From Cheiracanthium punctorium (lineage: Eukaryota > Arthropoda > Arachnida > Araneae > Cheiracanthiidae), in the NCBI GenBank assembly GCA_038373885.1, contig JAWZYV010019608.1:124001-188000 (forward strand): DNA of 64,000 nt. The letters are read 5' to 3'. The notes under the pieces are model-generated. The model searched no databases. It was not told the origin of the DNA and was given only the letters and a program-made list of their open reading frames with translations. Made by a program: the position numbers and the translations under genes. Shown here in pieces: positions 46,100 through 57,400 of the stretch; position 1 is the stretch's first letter, and every line of letters begins with the position of its first letter.

Positions 46100-47515
46100 T
46101 GTGGAATTTCACAACACTTTCATTGAGGGCATTGACTTGATCTTACTCGGGGTATTCCGAACCTCTTAAAATTGTCCCAAAATGCGATGCTATTTGAGGT
46201 ACCGGAGAGAACTTTTTGCATTTTATAAGAAACAGGATAACTTAAAACATCGGATTATTTCGGAGCAATTTTTCGGAATCTTGGTAAATTCAGGATCCGT
46301 ACGAACACTGTCATCAGTCTTTGATTCTCTTCAGGATATCAAACTATTCTGTAGCAGAGCAAACGCTGAACTTTAGCACAATTCGTAGGGTTTTATTTTT
46401 CAGAGTCTTATACGCTTTTAAATGCATAAAAAGAGGAGAGTGGAATAATCCTAGAATAAATGAAGTTGATAAAAACGGAGAAATGAGACGTCACGAAAGC
46501 CAAAAATTTCTCAAATTAGTCTGTCAATCGTAACCTAGCCATTTGAAATAAGATCTTGAGGTATGGGACTAAGTTAGAAAAAAAAATTTCGATTGTACAG
46601 TAAGATAAAAATAACAAAGTTAAACGATCTTGTTCAGTGCGATGTCTCTTTTTCGTACTAGATGAAAGTATCTGCACGCATACCCATCCGTTGACCAGAT
46701 TCAAACCCATACTTTTGGTGAATTTTCAAGCTTTAGCTGTTAAATGAATGAGGAAAAAGATTACGCAGTCTTGTGCAACGTAAAATAAACTAGTATAGAA
46801 ATGATCTGGCTTAATATCGTATTGGGATGTATTTTTGAAGAAACGGTTTGGACAGTAATTCTTTGTTTTGGACTAAAACAATAGGCAAAATTGCTTAAAT
46901 ACAAAATACTGTCTAATATATATCGAAGAAGTGAGACAGTTTTAATTGACAATTTTTTTTTGTGGCAGTTACATCCACTCAGCTGGAAAAATATCCAATT
47001 TCAGACTACTATTTTAATGTATCGGAGGATCCAGAAGTCTTAGTAAAATTCGGTGCCAAGCTTTTTGTTAAGCAACTTAAAATGAGTTGGTTACGGTAAT
47101 TTACACACCTGCATAGGTACTTGCCATACAGTTGTGCCAACTTCTAAAAAGTATTGTGTGGGCTCAAATATTTTGAGTATTATTAGGTATCCCTTGTATT
47201 ATGGGGAAGGTTAAAAAAGATTTTATAAAACTTCTATAATGATTCCGAAAATTTAGCTGAATAATGCAAATTCAAACTGGCTTGAGCAGAAACTACAAAA
47301 TACTGGATGAGCTCGAGCCCAGCAAGCCCATAGAAGTTAACGCCGCTGTTACTATATATTTTGGTTATGTGTATTTTGTAACTGTGAACCCTGTCCGATT
47401 TTCAGATTAATTTTTCCCTCTTTGAATGAAACGATGTTTAAGATCAAGAGACCTGGCTGTTACTTGCAACTACTATGTCACTCTGAGCTAGATGATCTTT
47501 CTTTCATACGTTTCG
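46100..47515. other. Intergenic sequence, nothing recognised
   Basis: Lies between the serpin and the SINE-rich block. Short open frames have no domain or splice context. Confidence 0.35.
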
Positions 47516-47518
47516 GGA

Positions 47519-47690
47519 TCCCAGCATGACCGAATGGATAAGGCACTGAATAGGGTAGAGAGCTGAAGCGTGAAAGTTCAGGGTTATGGTCTACCGCGAG
47601 GTTGTTTAAGGATCTGGAGTCTTGGACGGTTTTCTCCAGACGTAACGAATACGCACTAGAACCCCCTTTCAACACTCAAGGCCCTCCCCC
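47519..47690 (+). mobile_element. tRNA-derived SINE, plus strand
   Basis: tRNA-like head (GCATGACCGAATGGATAAGG A-box region; GTTCAGGGTTATGGTCTAC B-box region) followed by a core GGTTTTCTCCAGACGTAACG and a C-rich block. The core resembles the GGTTTTCTCCGAAACTTAGC core of the SINEs at 34.5 and 36.8 kb, with a different head. Confidence 0.6.
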
Positions 47691-48003
47691 CAATGGCAGA
47701 TGCTCCTTGTGCAGGTTTACCTTGACACAGCACACTCACAAACTGTTCGGTTGTAGTAACGCTAAACTGTGGCAAATAACTTGAAGCACCTTCTTCAACA
47801 TTAGTGACGGCAGACATGCAAAATCTTCTTTTCACAGGAAATTTATCACTGATACTGCTTTGGGTAGGTGTATTACTATTTGAAGTTTTTTTCACCCCAA
47901 GGGCGGTAACTGGCTGTGTAGACGTGGGCCACTCTAAAGGCTGAGAGTGTTGGACTCCTTTTATTATAGGACACGCAATAAGTAGGCGAATGAAGTCTAT
48001 CAA
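47656..48003 (-). CDS. Unidentified open frame, possible exon or decayed element
   Basis: A 115-codon minus-strand frame whose central part (residues about 10-105, 47690-47970) has protein-like composition: Ser/Thr/Val/Gln-rich, with KKTSNSNTPTQSS and SVTTTEQFVSVLCQGK. I recognise no domain. The first Met is not convincing, and a gtaaac donor could end it at about 47720. It may be a fragment of a transposon or of an unrelated transcript, or chance. Confidence 0.25.
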   Translation of the reverse strand: MIDFIRLLIACPIIKGVQHSQPLEWPTSTQPVTALGVKKTSNSNTPTQSSISDKFPVKRRFCMSAVTNVEEGASSYLPQFSVTTTEQFVSVLCQGKPAQGASAIGGRALSVERGF

Positions 48004-48110
48004 CGACGAAATGGATGAATTAACAACACAGAAAAAAAAAAATCAAACTCCCTAACTGATAATCGTAGAGAGTAGTGAGCTAACAAAATCTATTTAGAAC
48101 AATTGAATAG

Positions 48111-48640
48111 ACTGTTCAATGCTGAAAAATGCAGGTGTTGCAATCGCTCGATTTGGCTGCCAGCAATATCGCGGCAGGTAGAATTGCCAAACGCATGCAT
48201 TGAAGAACTGGGTATATACTGCTCCAATGACTCCCACGCGCTAAGAGAGTGCCGTAGCTGCCATTGCTCGATTTGGATACCAACGATATTCCTAGTAGCA
48301 CAACTTGTTCAAAAGACGCCTTTTGACGTGCCACGTAGAAAAGCAACTTTTTTGACTCGGTTGGCTGTGTGGCACGCGATTTGCTATTCGATCGACCGCC
48401 ATGTCGATGGTGGCCATGTGTCGACAACCATGACAGTTAAATCGGGCAGTGACAAATTGAGCAGGCTATCCAGTTGTACTAGATCGATGATCGCGAGCTA
48501 CCTAGCCAGATGATTTAAAGAAATTCCTTTGTCTGGTATGCGACTGGCAATTCCTTAGGCCGCTATGTGTCTGGTAGTTAAATTAAGCGATGGCAACTGC
48601 TGTACCATTTCAGCCATAGCGATATGAATACAAGGAGCCA
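48111..48640. mobile_element. Old, heavily diverged copy of the piggyBac-like fold-back MITE
   Basis: Blocks align in order with the young copies: caatgctgaaaaatgcag, ttgcaatcgctcgat, gtggcacgcgatttgc, atcgaccgccatg, then ctggtagttaaattaagcga and gcgatggcaactgctg. Ends and TTAA are not recognisable. Confidence 0.6.
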
Positions 48641-49052
48641 GCATTGACTATCTGATAATGAAGCCGAAACTGCAACCGATCCGCCAGATTGCTTAGAATA
48701 CATTGCAATATAGCTGTGTTATTCTATGGTGACAGTTCCAATTTTAAAGAAGTAATGTCGCCAAAATTGGCGCCAAAAATAATTACGTTTTTGACATAAC
48801 TGTAAAACTTTTAACTGCAGAATGCTGAGATTTTGTATTTAGAAATATGGTAACATATAATTCTGCATCTTTACTTTTTAATCCGCAAATTGTGCATCCT
48901 TCACTGTTATTTAAAAAGAAACCAACTAAATGTAACACCAGTTAAACCACCAATGAAACAGTAACTTCGTTCCGTCCAATGCTAAAGATAGCTAATGCCA
49001 TCTCCTTGTATTCATATCTCTACGATTTCAGCATATGATCGGTCTATCCCAC

Positions 49053-49390
49053 GGACTTGGATATAGGACGATTATCGATGTATTATAAAACAGCTAAACT
49101 AAATTTGCCTGTAAGACTTCGCTTTGGGCTGTAATCATCAGGGCCGTGCCCTAAAAAAAATTTCGGGGGGGGGGGGGTGGTGGTTACGAAAAGGTGAAAA
49201 AGGCTAAATTTTTCACAAAAAGGCTTCATAATTATTGTTTTGTTAACAAAATTTCAAATTTCGGGGGGGTGGACCAGGGGATCTGGTCCCCCCTGGTTAC
49301 GGCCTTTGTAATCATTAAGTTTGTGTTGTCTGCATGAGTGCGTTAGTAGTAGATTGCGTCATGGTCTGGTATATTCAGTTGTTCTTCTAT
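49053..49390. mobile_element. MITE with GGACGATCATC ends, copy 2, interrupted
   Basis: Starts ACTTGGATATAGGACGATTA and continues as in the copy at 57465 (aaacagctaaac, aaatttgc, tttgtgttgt, gcgttagtagtagattgcgtcatg). It is split by a 169-bp hAT MITE at 49139-49307. The right end is missing. Confidence 0.65.
49139..49307. mobile_element. hAT MITE with CAGGGCCGTG end
   Basis: 169 bp with exact 8-bp TSD GTAATCAT at 49131-49138 and 49308-49315. Ends CAGGGCCGTG and AAAGGCCGTAACC (minus strand), two G runs inside. It interrupts another MITE, giving a relative age. Confidence 0.82.
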
Positions 49391-49395
49391 TGGCC

Positions 49396-49524
49396 GTATT
49401 CACCAAGTACTTGACACCCGTGTTAACCTCTTCAGACGTTAAATAGACATAAAATATATATCCATTCAAGATCCGACACTCGTTTTGGCAGATTAACACG
49501 GGTGTCAAGTACTTGGCGAACGGC
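49396..49524. mobile_element. Small MITE with 33-bp inverted ends
   Basis: CACCAAGTACTTGACACCCG on the left is matched by CGGGTGTCAAGTACTTGGCG on the right, extending to CCGT/ACGG on the outside and TTAA on the inside. About 60 bp of AT-rich sequence separates the arms. Confidence 0.75.
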
Positions 49525-49545
49525 TGTAAATCACGCACTTAGATA

Positions 49546-49780
49546 CAGGTCGATCATCGACTAGTGGCGGACGGGCGAAATAGCGTCAACCTCTCTAAGG
49601 AATATACTCTACCTCCTTTTAATGATTAGCTATATAAGTGCCCTCTAGCGTCGAATCATGATGCAAACTACTACTAACGTGCGCATGCGCGCAACATGAA
49701 CTTTGAGTACGACTCGCAGCGCCATCTTACAGGCAAATTTCGTTTAGCTCTTTAATAATGCGTCAATAATTAACCCCCAT
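49546..49780. mobile_element. MITE with GGACGATCATC ends, copy 3
   Basis: Starts ACAGGTCGATCATCGACTAG and follows the same order as 37053-37285, including CTACCTCCTTTTAATGATTA, GATGCAAACTACTACTAACG and AGCGCCATCTTAC. The right end is degraded. Confidence 0.68.
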
Positions 49781-50404
49781 ACAATCGACGCCATTGGGAA
49801 TCTTCTATCGGGCTTGCTTGTGTACTTCGACCAGTCATCAAATTCAAAAGAAGTCTACGGATGCTGACTTATTGATTCCAGTCACATACTAATAACAAGG
49901 ACTGGAATGATGCGTTAGGCATACACCCGAAATTCGTACCGCTATTATTCTGGGCTTTGCAATAAACGGAACAGCTGCGCTATCTGGTGGTGGAAAAGTA
50001 TTCTCGCGCGCACGCATGGTTGTGTTTATTTACTTCGAGTTTCGACCTAGTAAACACTCGATCATCGGATTTCGAACCAAGCACACAAATCCGAAATAAA
50101 TGTTACACAGACAAACACCCGATCATATTTCGAGAGCGAAATTTGTATGACCGCGGGTATTAATTCCTATTACCACTATCACATAGAGCGACGGTAGTAT
50201 TTCCGACAACCTCCGAGAATTTGTGGAATTAGGAACAGTTCCTCTCCAATCGAGCGGCAAGCCTCACGTCCTTATCTTTTCGTCCGTGGTTGGAGTTCCA
50301 GTACATATATACGTCATTTAACGGTTAAATCTAACGAATTGTTGTTGTTGCATTTCGAAAGTTTAATTTATGATTCATTTGCTTGGTATCATTTATTTCT
50401 TGGG

Positions 50405-50598
50405 TTCCGCTTGTAAATCCTCGTGAAATAAAGTGGACAACACAATGGCAGTTTTTAGCGAAGAGAAAGAAAATTCTACAGTTCAGAGGGCAACCGGGGT
50501 ATGAATGGGAATAGAACCGACGACCGTATGCTTAAGCGATTTGCGTAGAGGAGGACAAGTCCCCAACTTCTAAGCCACAGGCTCCCCGAATCTAACGA
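50405..50598 (-). mobile_element. tRNA-derived SINE with a third head type
   Basis: Minus strand: head GGGGAGCCTGTGGCTTAGAA (A box) and GTCGGTTCTATTCCCATTC (B box), ending in CACGAGGATTTACAAGCGGA, the tail block seen in the SINEs at 34.5 and 36.8 kb. Confidence 0.68.
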
Positions 50599-50599
50599 A

Positions 50600-51182
50600 T
50601 GAGAGACGGACGTAGGCCTCTTTGGATGACTCATCGATACACAAGCAGGGCCGGTAGGAGGTTCTCTATAGCCTCGATATAATTTAGGGCGATCTATTTA
50701 AAAACAATGAGTTGGGAATAATCCACAATTTACTATACACGCACACGCCATTTTTTTTATGCTGATGGACAATCCAGGAATACAAAAACACAATTTAATA
50801 CAAAAAATAATAATTTTACACAACCAATAATAGTCTTAGCGTATATAACACGCACGTATATAAATATATATATATATATATATAAGTATGATGATCATCT
50901 GTCCGATGAAATCGCTTCTGAGATGACGTCATTGAAACGTCACGTCGAAATGCTCGGTGGCTGACGAGAAAGACAGGGTGTGGTGGTAACATTTTGGCCA
51001 CACCCTTTTGCCCTCTAAGAGCCATGTGACCTAGGGGGTGTGTGGCCATCTTTGTGCGGGATAAGCCACATCATAATGCCAGCACCGCAGCCTGTCTTTC
51101 TCGTCAGCCATGGAAATGCTCTGTTCCACGGCAGTTCTCTTGCACGATGAAAGGATGAATCCGCAGGTAAGAAAATTTCTCG
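50600..51182. other. Downstream flank of the CRAL-TRIO gene
   Basis: Should hold the 3' UTR. No AATAAA is seen on the minus strand close to the stop; an ATTAAA (reverse of 50796-50801, approximately) is a weak candidate. An (AT)n run lies at 50862-50884. Confidence 0.35.
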
Positions 51183-51410
51183 CTACAAAAAGAGTCCCAG
51201 AGCTTTGGAGCTCCTTTTCCTGATGAGCCGTGCACACCTCTCGTGGAATCCGTATTTGTTGATTTTCTCGAAGAACTCTTCCTTGTTTAGGAGTTGGCTC
51301 CGGAATTCGCTGTTGTCGATGGGTCCGAGAGTTCCCCCCAGCTCCTTGGGGAGAATGTCAGGGGGGAAAATCTTGTGGAGCGACTTCAGATTGCTCCCGT
51401 GGCACTGGAT
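51183..51410 (-). CDS. CRAL-TRIO gene coding exon 5 (C-terminus and stop)
   Basis: 75 codons plus TAG: IQCHGSNLKSLHKIFPPDIL, PKELGGTLG, then a charged helix and the basic tail. The HG...LP.ELGG motif closes the CRAL-TRIO domain. Acceptor actacag. Confidence 0.95.
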   Translation of the reverse strand: MQCHGSNLKSLHKIFPPDILPKELGGTLGPIDNSEFRSQLLNKEEFFEKINKYGFHERCARLIRKRSSKALGLFL

Positions 51411-54400
51411 CTGTAGTGAAATGAGAGGAAACCGAATAGTAATGTTAAGATTAATAAATAATTATCTATATAACACACATGTATAAAAAAAGGGCAGTAC
51501 GAATGTTCCGGTGGTACAAAGGCTACGTCATTCTTCAGCTGTAAAAAGTTCCTACTTTCACACTGGCAGGGAAGAGTGAGAACAAAAAATAAACACGAAG
51601 TGGGAAGCAGGAAGTATAAAGTTAATAAGCAGATGCCACAAGCGATAAATCTTATTTATTTATTTGCCAGGGGAGGACAGCTCGCGTCACTGAATGTGTC
51701 GCTTAGAGCTACATATACGTCCTTCCCGGAATTTGCCGCCAAAATTTGGAACCTCATCAGAAGGTGGGGGGGACTTCTGAATATTGGCACCCCTCGGAAA
51801 CTGCTAGCGAACGCCGAGAGGACTTTCGGAACCACGGATTTAACGTGTACGTACACCGCATGTACACGGTGGTCTTTAGTGGTACGCCGGTATCGAACCC
51901 GCAACCTTCCGGTTACGAGTCCAACGCCTTAACCACTGGGCTACCACGGCCCAAAAAGCGAGAAATCTTGAAGCCGTCTGCTGGCAACACTGCTTGGTAG
52001 TTTCTAGTCAAACTATACCTTCTTAGTAGACAGTTGGGCCTGCAGACAATTCGCGCCCAACTCAGTTTAGTTTATAATCGTCTGTTGAAGCTGTGTGCTA
52101 TTATGTTGTGAGTGGTCCTGTTTCGCATGTTTTTCGAAGCTTAATTTGAAAGCTATTTCTGAATTCTTTATTGTTGTATGCCGAGGAGCATTTAAGAGTT
52201 CTGCTCGGGAATACAAAGTTTTTTGTTTTAACCTGTAGGAGGTTTTTATTGTACGAGAAACACAGTATTTGAGGAAGCCTCTGTGATCGGCTGACTGTTA
52301 TAAATGGAGTTATTGCTGATTTTAATTCTTGTGATTTTGGCAATTTGTTGAATGTGCAATAAAGTTTGTGTTTCGTTCTGACGACTGGATTACTGGAACT
52401 TTCCACATGCACTGCACTTTTAAGCTTGGAACTTGTCAAATAAGCAGAGTTTCAGCAACAATATATATACAGTAAAACCCGTTTAAGAAGTCCCCGCTTA
52501 AGACGTTGAATATTTTCTGATGCACTTTTGCCTATTCTTACAATGTTGATATAACCGGTTATGCGGGAAAGGACAAAACCATTTCGTTGTTTTATATAGA
52601 AAGTGTTGAACTTTCGCCTGAGGAATTTTTTTTCAAAAAATAAGACAAGTGGATTGCTATCAAAAACAAAAAATGCCGATTTAAAAAAAAAAAAAAACTA
52701 TAACTGACTTTTTCTATAAAGTCAACTCAAATGGTGTTTAAAGCAAAACTTCTTAGATTTAAGAAAGAGATTCTGCGGTAATCATGCTGTTTTACTTTAT
52801 AAATTAATTTTTTAACAATTTGAGGCGCAACCCTTTCCCAATGCTGAAAAAAGGGTAGCCGTTACCATCGCTCGACTTAACTACCAGCAAGATGGCGGAC
52901 GACATGAAACGTTCATCGCGTGCCACAGATCTAGAGACCCTGTGCGGCACAGCCAGCTGTCGTCAAAAAAGGGTCCCTAGATTTGTGGCACGCGATGAAC
53001 GTTTCCATCGTCCGCCATCTTGCTGGTAGTTAAGTCGAGCGATGGCAACGGCTGCCCTTTTTCCAACATTGGGAAAGGGTTGCGCCTCAAAGGGTTAAAG
53101 TGGCAACAAAGATAGATTCTTGCTTTAGAATAAGTGTACTAAAACAATTAACAGTACCTTTTTTTACCAAAAGAGAACATATGCAATATGCAAGACAAAA
53201 CATAATTACTATACAAATGCACTATGAGGTTGAAGCCAAATGTATTTACAAAACACAGTAAGACATCAGAATTACGTCGCATTAAGTTTTTCACAGTATC
53301 ACTCAAAAAGATTTATTCATCCTATGCAACAAACTTTTCACAGATTGCAAAATTTTAAGACTCTGATAAATTGAACTAATAAAGTAAAAATGTTTATAAA
53401 ATTGGTGACAAGAGTAATCACAAGGGATTGCCAAGTGTATCATTTTATACATAATTTCTGAGATCTTAAAAGCACCAGAGTTCTATAAAAGTAAACTGGC
53501 GACTCTGTCTCACTCAACCACTTAACGCGCAATGTTCCTGCTCTGGGAACACCCAACTCTGACGTTTTGACTGTTGCCAGTCACGAAGAATAGATTTGAT
53601 TTCTATAAAAATAGTTGCGGGTGACATAGCTCCACGAGAATCCTTTACTTTCTAGTACGTCATTTCCCGTAACAAAAAATGGTCACCATTATTTTTAAGA
53701 GCACTGACATCTGCTGAAAAATGGAAGAATGCGAGAACAGCTGGATAGATTGCCCAATGCTGAAAAAAAGGACAGTCGTTGCCATCGCTCGATTTAACTA
53801 CCAGCAAGATGGCGGACGAGGGAAACGTTCATCGCGTGCCACAGATCTAGGGACCCTTTTTTGACGACAGCTGGCTGTGCCGCACAGGGTCTCTAGATCG
53901 GTGGCACGCGATGAACGTTTCAATCGTCGGCCATCTTGCTGGTAGTTAAGTAGAGCGATGGCAACGGCTGCCCTTTTTTCAGCATTGGGCAATCTAGCCA
54001 GCTGTTCTCGCATTCTTCCATTTTTCAGCAGGTGTCAGTGCTGTTAAAAATAATCGTGACAATTTTTTTACGGGAATGCTAAAAAGTAAAGGATTGTGGT
54101 AGAGCTGTGTCACCCGCAACTATTTTTAAAGAAGTCAAATCTATTCTTCGTGACTGGCAACAGTGAAAACGTCAGAGTTTGGTGTTCCCAGAGCGGGAAC
54201 ACTGCGCGTTAAAGGGTTAAATGTGCAAAATAATTTAAATTAAGTAAAACTATATATATTTTTAATGATGTCAAAATAATTTCTTGTGAATATCTATGCG
54301 GATTTCCTAATTTGTTTTTCAATAATAAGTTTAAGAAGTTTTCCCACCTGAGACGTTTTTGCTTTAAATTCTCTTGGTAAACTTCTTAAGCGGGTTTTAC

Positions 54401-57400
54401 TGTATATATATATGCATATATATATAATAAATTCAAACTATATATGTAATAAATGACTTTTCCCCCTTCCAATACTTACCCTATTTCTAATTTTATCTGA
54501 CAAGAATGACCTGACGATGTTTAAAATGGCACTGATGAAAAAGGGCTCGTTCACAAGATGAATACCTTTGATGCGGATTGGTAGGCAATCCTATTTAGAA
54601 AGAAAAATATATGTCTGTTAAATGCATCGATTGTGTAACACTTTCAAATACATTATCGTTTCGATGATATATATATAACGACACAAAGCCCAATTAAAAC
54701 GGCTCAAATAAGGCATTTTTCTATCAAACTCCATCTTTAGACGGCAATCTATAATTAAGAATTTGCAGAATGAGCTGATCTGCTAAAATTTCAGTGCAGG
54801 CTAAAACTTATATATTATGTACATCCTCTCAAAAAAGTATTCGAGTATAAATGAAATTTCCTATTTTAGCTTTGCAAATAATTTATTAGCCTTTGAAAAA
54901 AACGCACAACTCTGTATAAATATGAAAAATCAGTGGCGTAAATAGGTTTCCATTCTGGAAGGGGGCCGATCTCGTATTTGGTTTTTTATTTTTTATTATT
55001 TATTTATTTTAGTAGGGGGAAGGACGTTATCCGAACAAAAATTGTTTGAAAACTATGAAACCTTTCGACAATGGCTTAGCCACGGGAGGGAGGTTAGGAG
55101 GGGGTCACCCCCCCCCCAGAGGAATTTTTTTTGTCATACAAATTGTATTTTCTCCACTCTCTAATCACACACACATGTATACGTATTTATGAGTTACAGT
55201 AGTCGTAAACCCTCCCCCATGTGTAAAATTTCTCGCTACGCCACTGCCATTCGACTGCTTTTCAGTCGCCAGAGAAGTTAGAAACACAATTACTTTTTAC
55301 CGGATTTATTCAAAATCGAAAGAAGAATCATAATAATAAACAGCTTACTTATGATTCTTCTTTCATAAGTTGGTTAAGTCTCATTGTTACTGGAGTTACT
55401 ATAAACGTTTTAAAAATAGCAATTTAATATTTCTTGTCCATTTTCGGGAAGGGCCCGGGCCCCCTCGACAAATACGCCACCATAAATCATTTATTGTATT
55501 GCCTAATTAATACGTTATAATACATAATTTTTAATATAGTAAGCTATGACTTACTCGAATACCTTTTCGTGAGAGGGGGGAAAAGAAACAGTGAAATTTA
55601 TATTTTGACGCTTTGAAATAAATTTATCACCACTTTCCAGTAATGTTTTTATTCAAGGGTGCATTTTTGGAGACTGAAACGTATTGCATTAAGTTACTAA
55701 GATAGAAAATTTTATATTTCCAAAGGTATTTTACAGTTGTTTATTGAAAAAAAAATAGAAATATTATTAGAAGTATATAGCTTTTCTCTCACAACTTGGA
55801 TTTTACTGGTCCGTGTTCCTTTTCCCCAATAACGATAAAACTTAAGTACTAAACTTTTTGATGACATATATATCATTTTATATCACATACTTTAACACGC
55901 CCGCGGTTTGACAGTATGTCGAGAATTATTTATTTTAGCCAGTAAAATTCTATCAAAAATGCAAATTCAAAACTAATTTTTGATTTTAAAAAATAATAAA
56001 GTATTTTTATTTTTAATTTGATAGTAATTGACAAGTTAAAGAATGTAAAACGTTTTATTCTAATTGTTGGAAAAAAATTATTGCATTATCTTTGCCCATT
56101 TCTGAGAAAAAGGTACAAACAATTGATGAATTTAGCATGGCGGAGATAGGCCTACCCGGTCCCCTTAACCCTTTGAGGCGCAATCCTTTCGAAATGCTGA
56201 AAAAAGGGCAGCCGTTGCCATCGATCAACTTAGCTACCAGCAAGATGGCGGACGATGGAAACGTTCATCGCGTGCCACAGATCTAGAGACCCTTTTTTGA
56301 CGACATGTCGTCAAAAGAGGGTCTCTAGACCTGTGGCACCCGATGAACGTTTCGATCGTCCGCCATCTTGCTGGTCGTTAAGTCGAGCGATGGCAACGGC
56401 TGCCTTTTATTCAGCATTGGGCAATCTATCCAGCTGTTGTCGCATTCTTCCATTTTTCAGCAGATGTCAGTGCTGTTAAAAATAATCGTGACCATTTTTT
56501 TTTTACGGGAAATGACGTTCTAAAAAGTAGGGGATTCTCGCGGAGCTATGTCACCCGCAACTATTTTTATAGAAATCAAATCTATTCTTCGTGGACTGGC
56601 AACCGTCAAAACGTCAGAGTTGGGTATTCCCAGAGCGGGAACACAGCACGTTAAAGGGTTAAAGCAATGGTCGATATTCGAAACTTATGGCAACCCTTTA
56701 GCATAGCAATGTCGGATGCAACCAGATTGCGATACGGCCTTCTTTACACACGGAAGCAAAACTTGAAATTCTGCCGGGCGACGCTTCAATAACTGTGATT
56801 CGAGGGTGCGTTCGACGGTACCTGTGCAAGTCTGACGAGTCGGAAGAGTAAGGTCGGTGAGGCGAAGTGTCTGAGGTGGCGTAGGCCGAATTTGTCCAAG
56901 TCGAAAATGATGGAGCCACCGCACACCTGGGTGGCTGGCGGGGCAATGATAATCTCCAAGCACACCAAGCCGGCAGCGAGCAAATCTTCTGGAGTAGCGG
57001 AGCTCAGGTCAAAATGCCCTACAAAAGCAACAGTACAATGAATTTCATTAATGAGGGCGACGATATTAATAGTAATGATATTAATTATTATTTAAAATAA
57101 AATAATGATACTAATAGTAATAGTGAATAATATTATTACCAACGCAAACAATAATGATACAGCTCAAAAAAGCTGTTGAAGAAATTCGACGTAAAGAGTT
57201 TTCGATTCAAAGAGGTTTTAAATGTGTCAATTAAAACAAGTTTTAACTGTAATATCACAGTTAGTCACAAGTTTTAATTGTTAGTAATAAATATGCAGTG
57301 GTATGATCGCAGATTTGTATGCATACTTTAACATTTTTTCAAACATACACACGTACCTTAAAGATATAAATAGCTCTTTCAATGACTTTTCACGTCTAAC

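Larger units (their letters stand above)
52470..54402. mobile_element. pogo/Tigger-like element carrying two nested MITEs
   Basis: Inverted tips CAGTAAAACCCGTTTAAGAA and CAGTAAAACCCGCTTAAGAA (minus strand), flanked by TA within AT repeats. Interior AT-rich, no transposase left. Two piggyBac-like MITEs (52816-53094 and 53518-54216) are inserted in it. The right end lies 77 bp from CRAL-TRIO exon 4. Confidence 0.82.

Noticed and set aside
56685..56963. Minus-strand 92-codon frame next to CRAL-TRIO exon 3
   Set aside because: It is out of frame with the exon; the CRAL-TRIO frame gives conserved motifs and correct phases.
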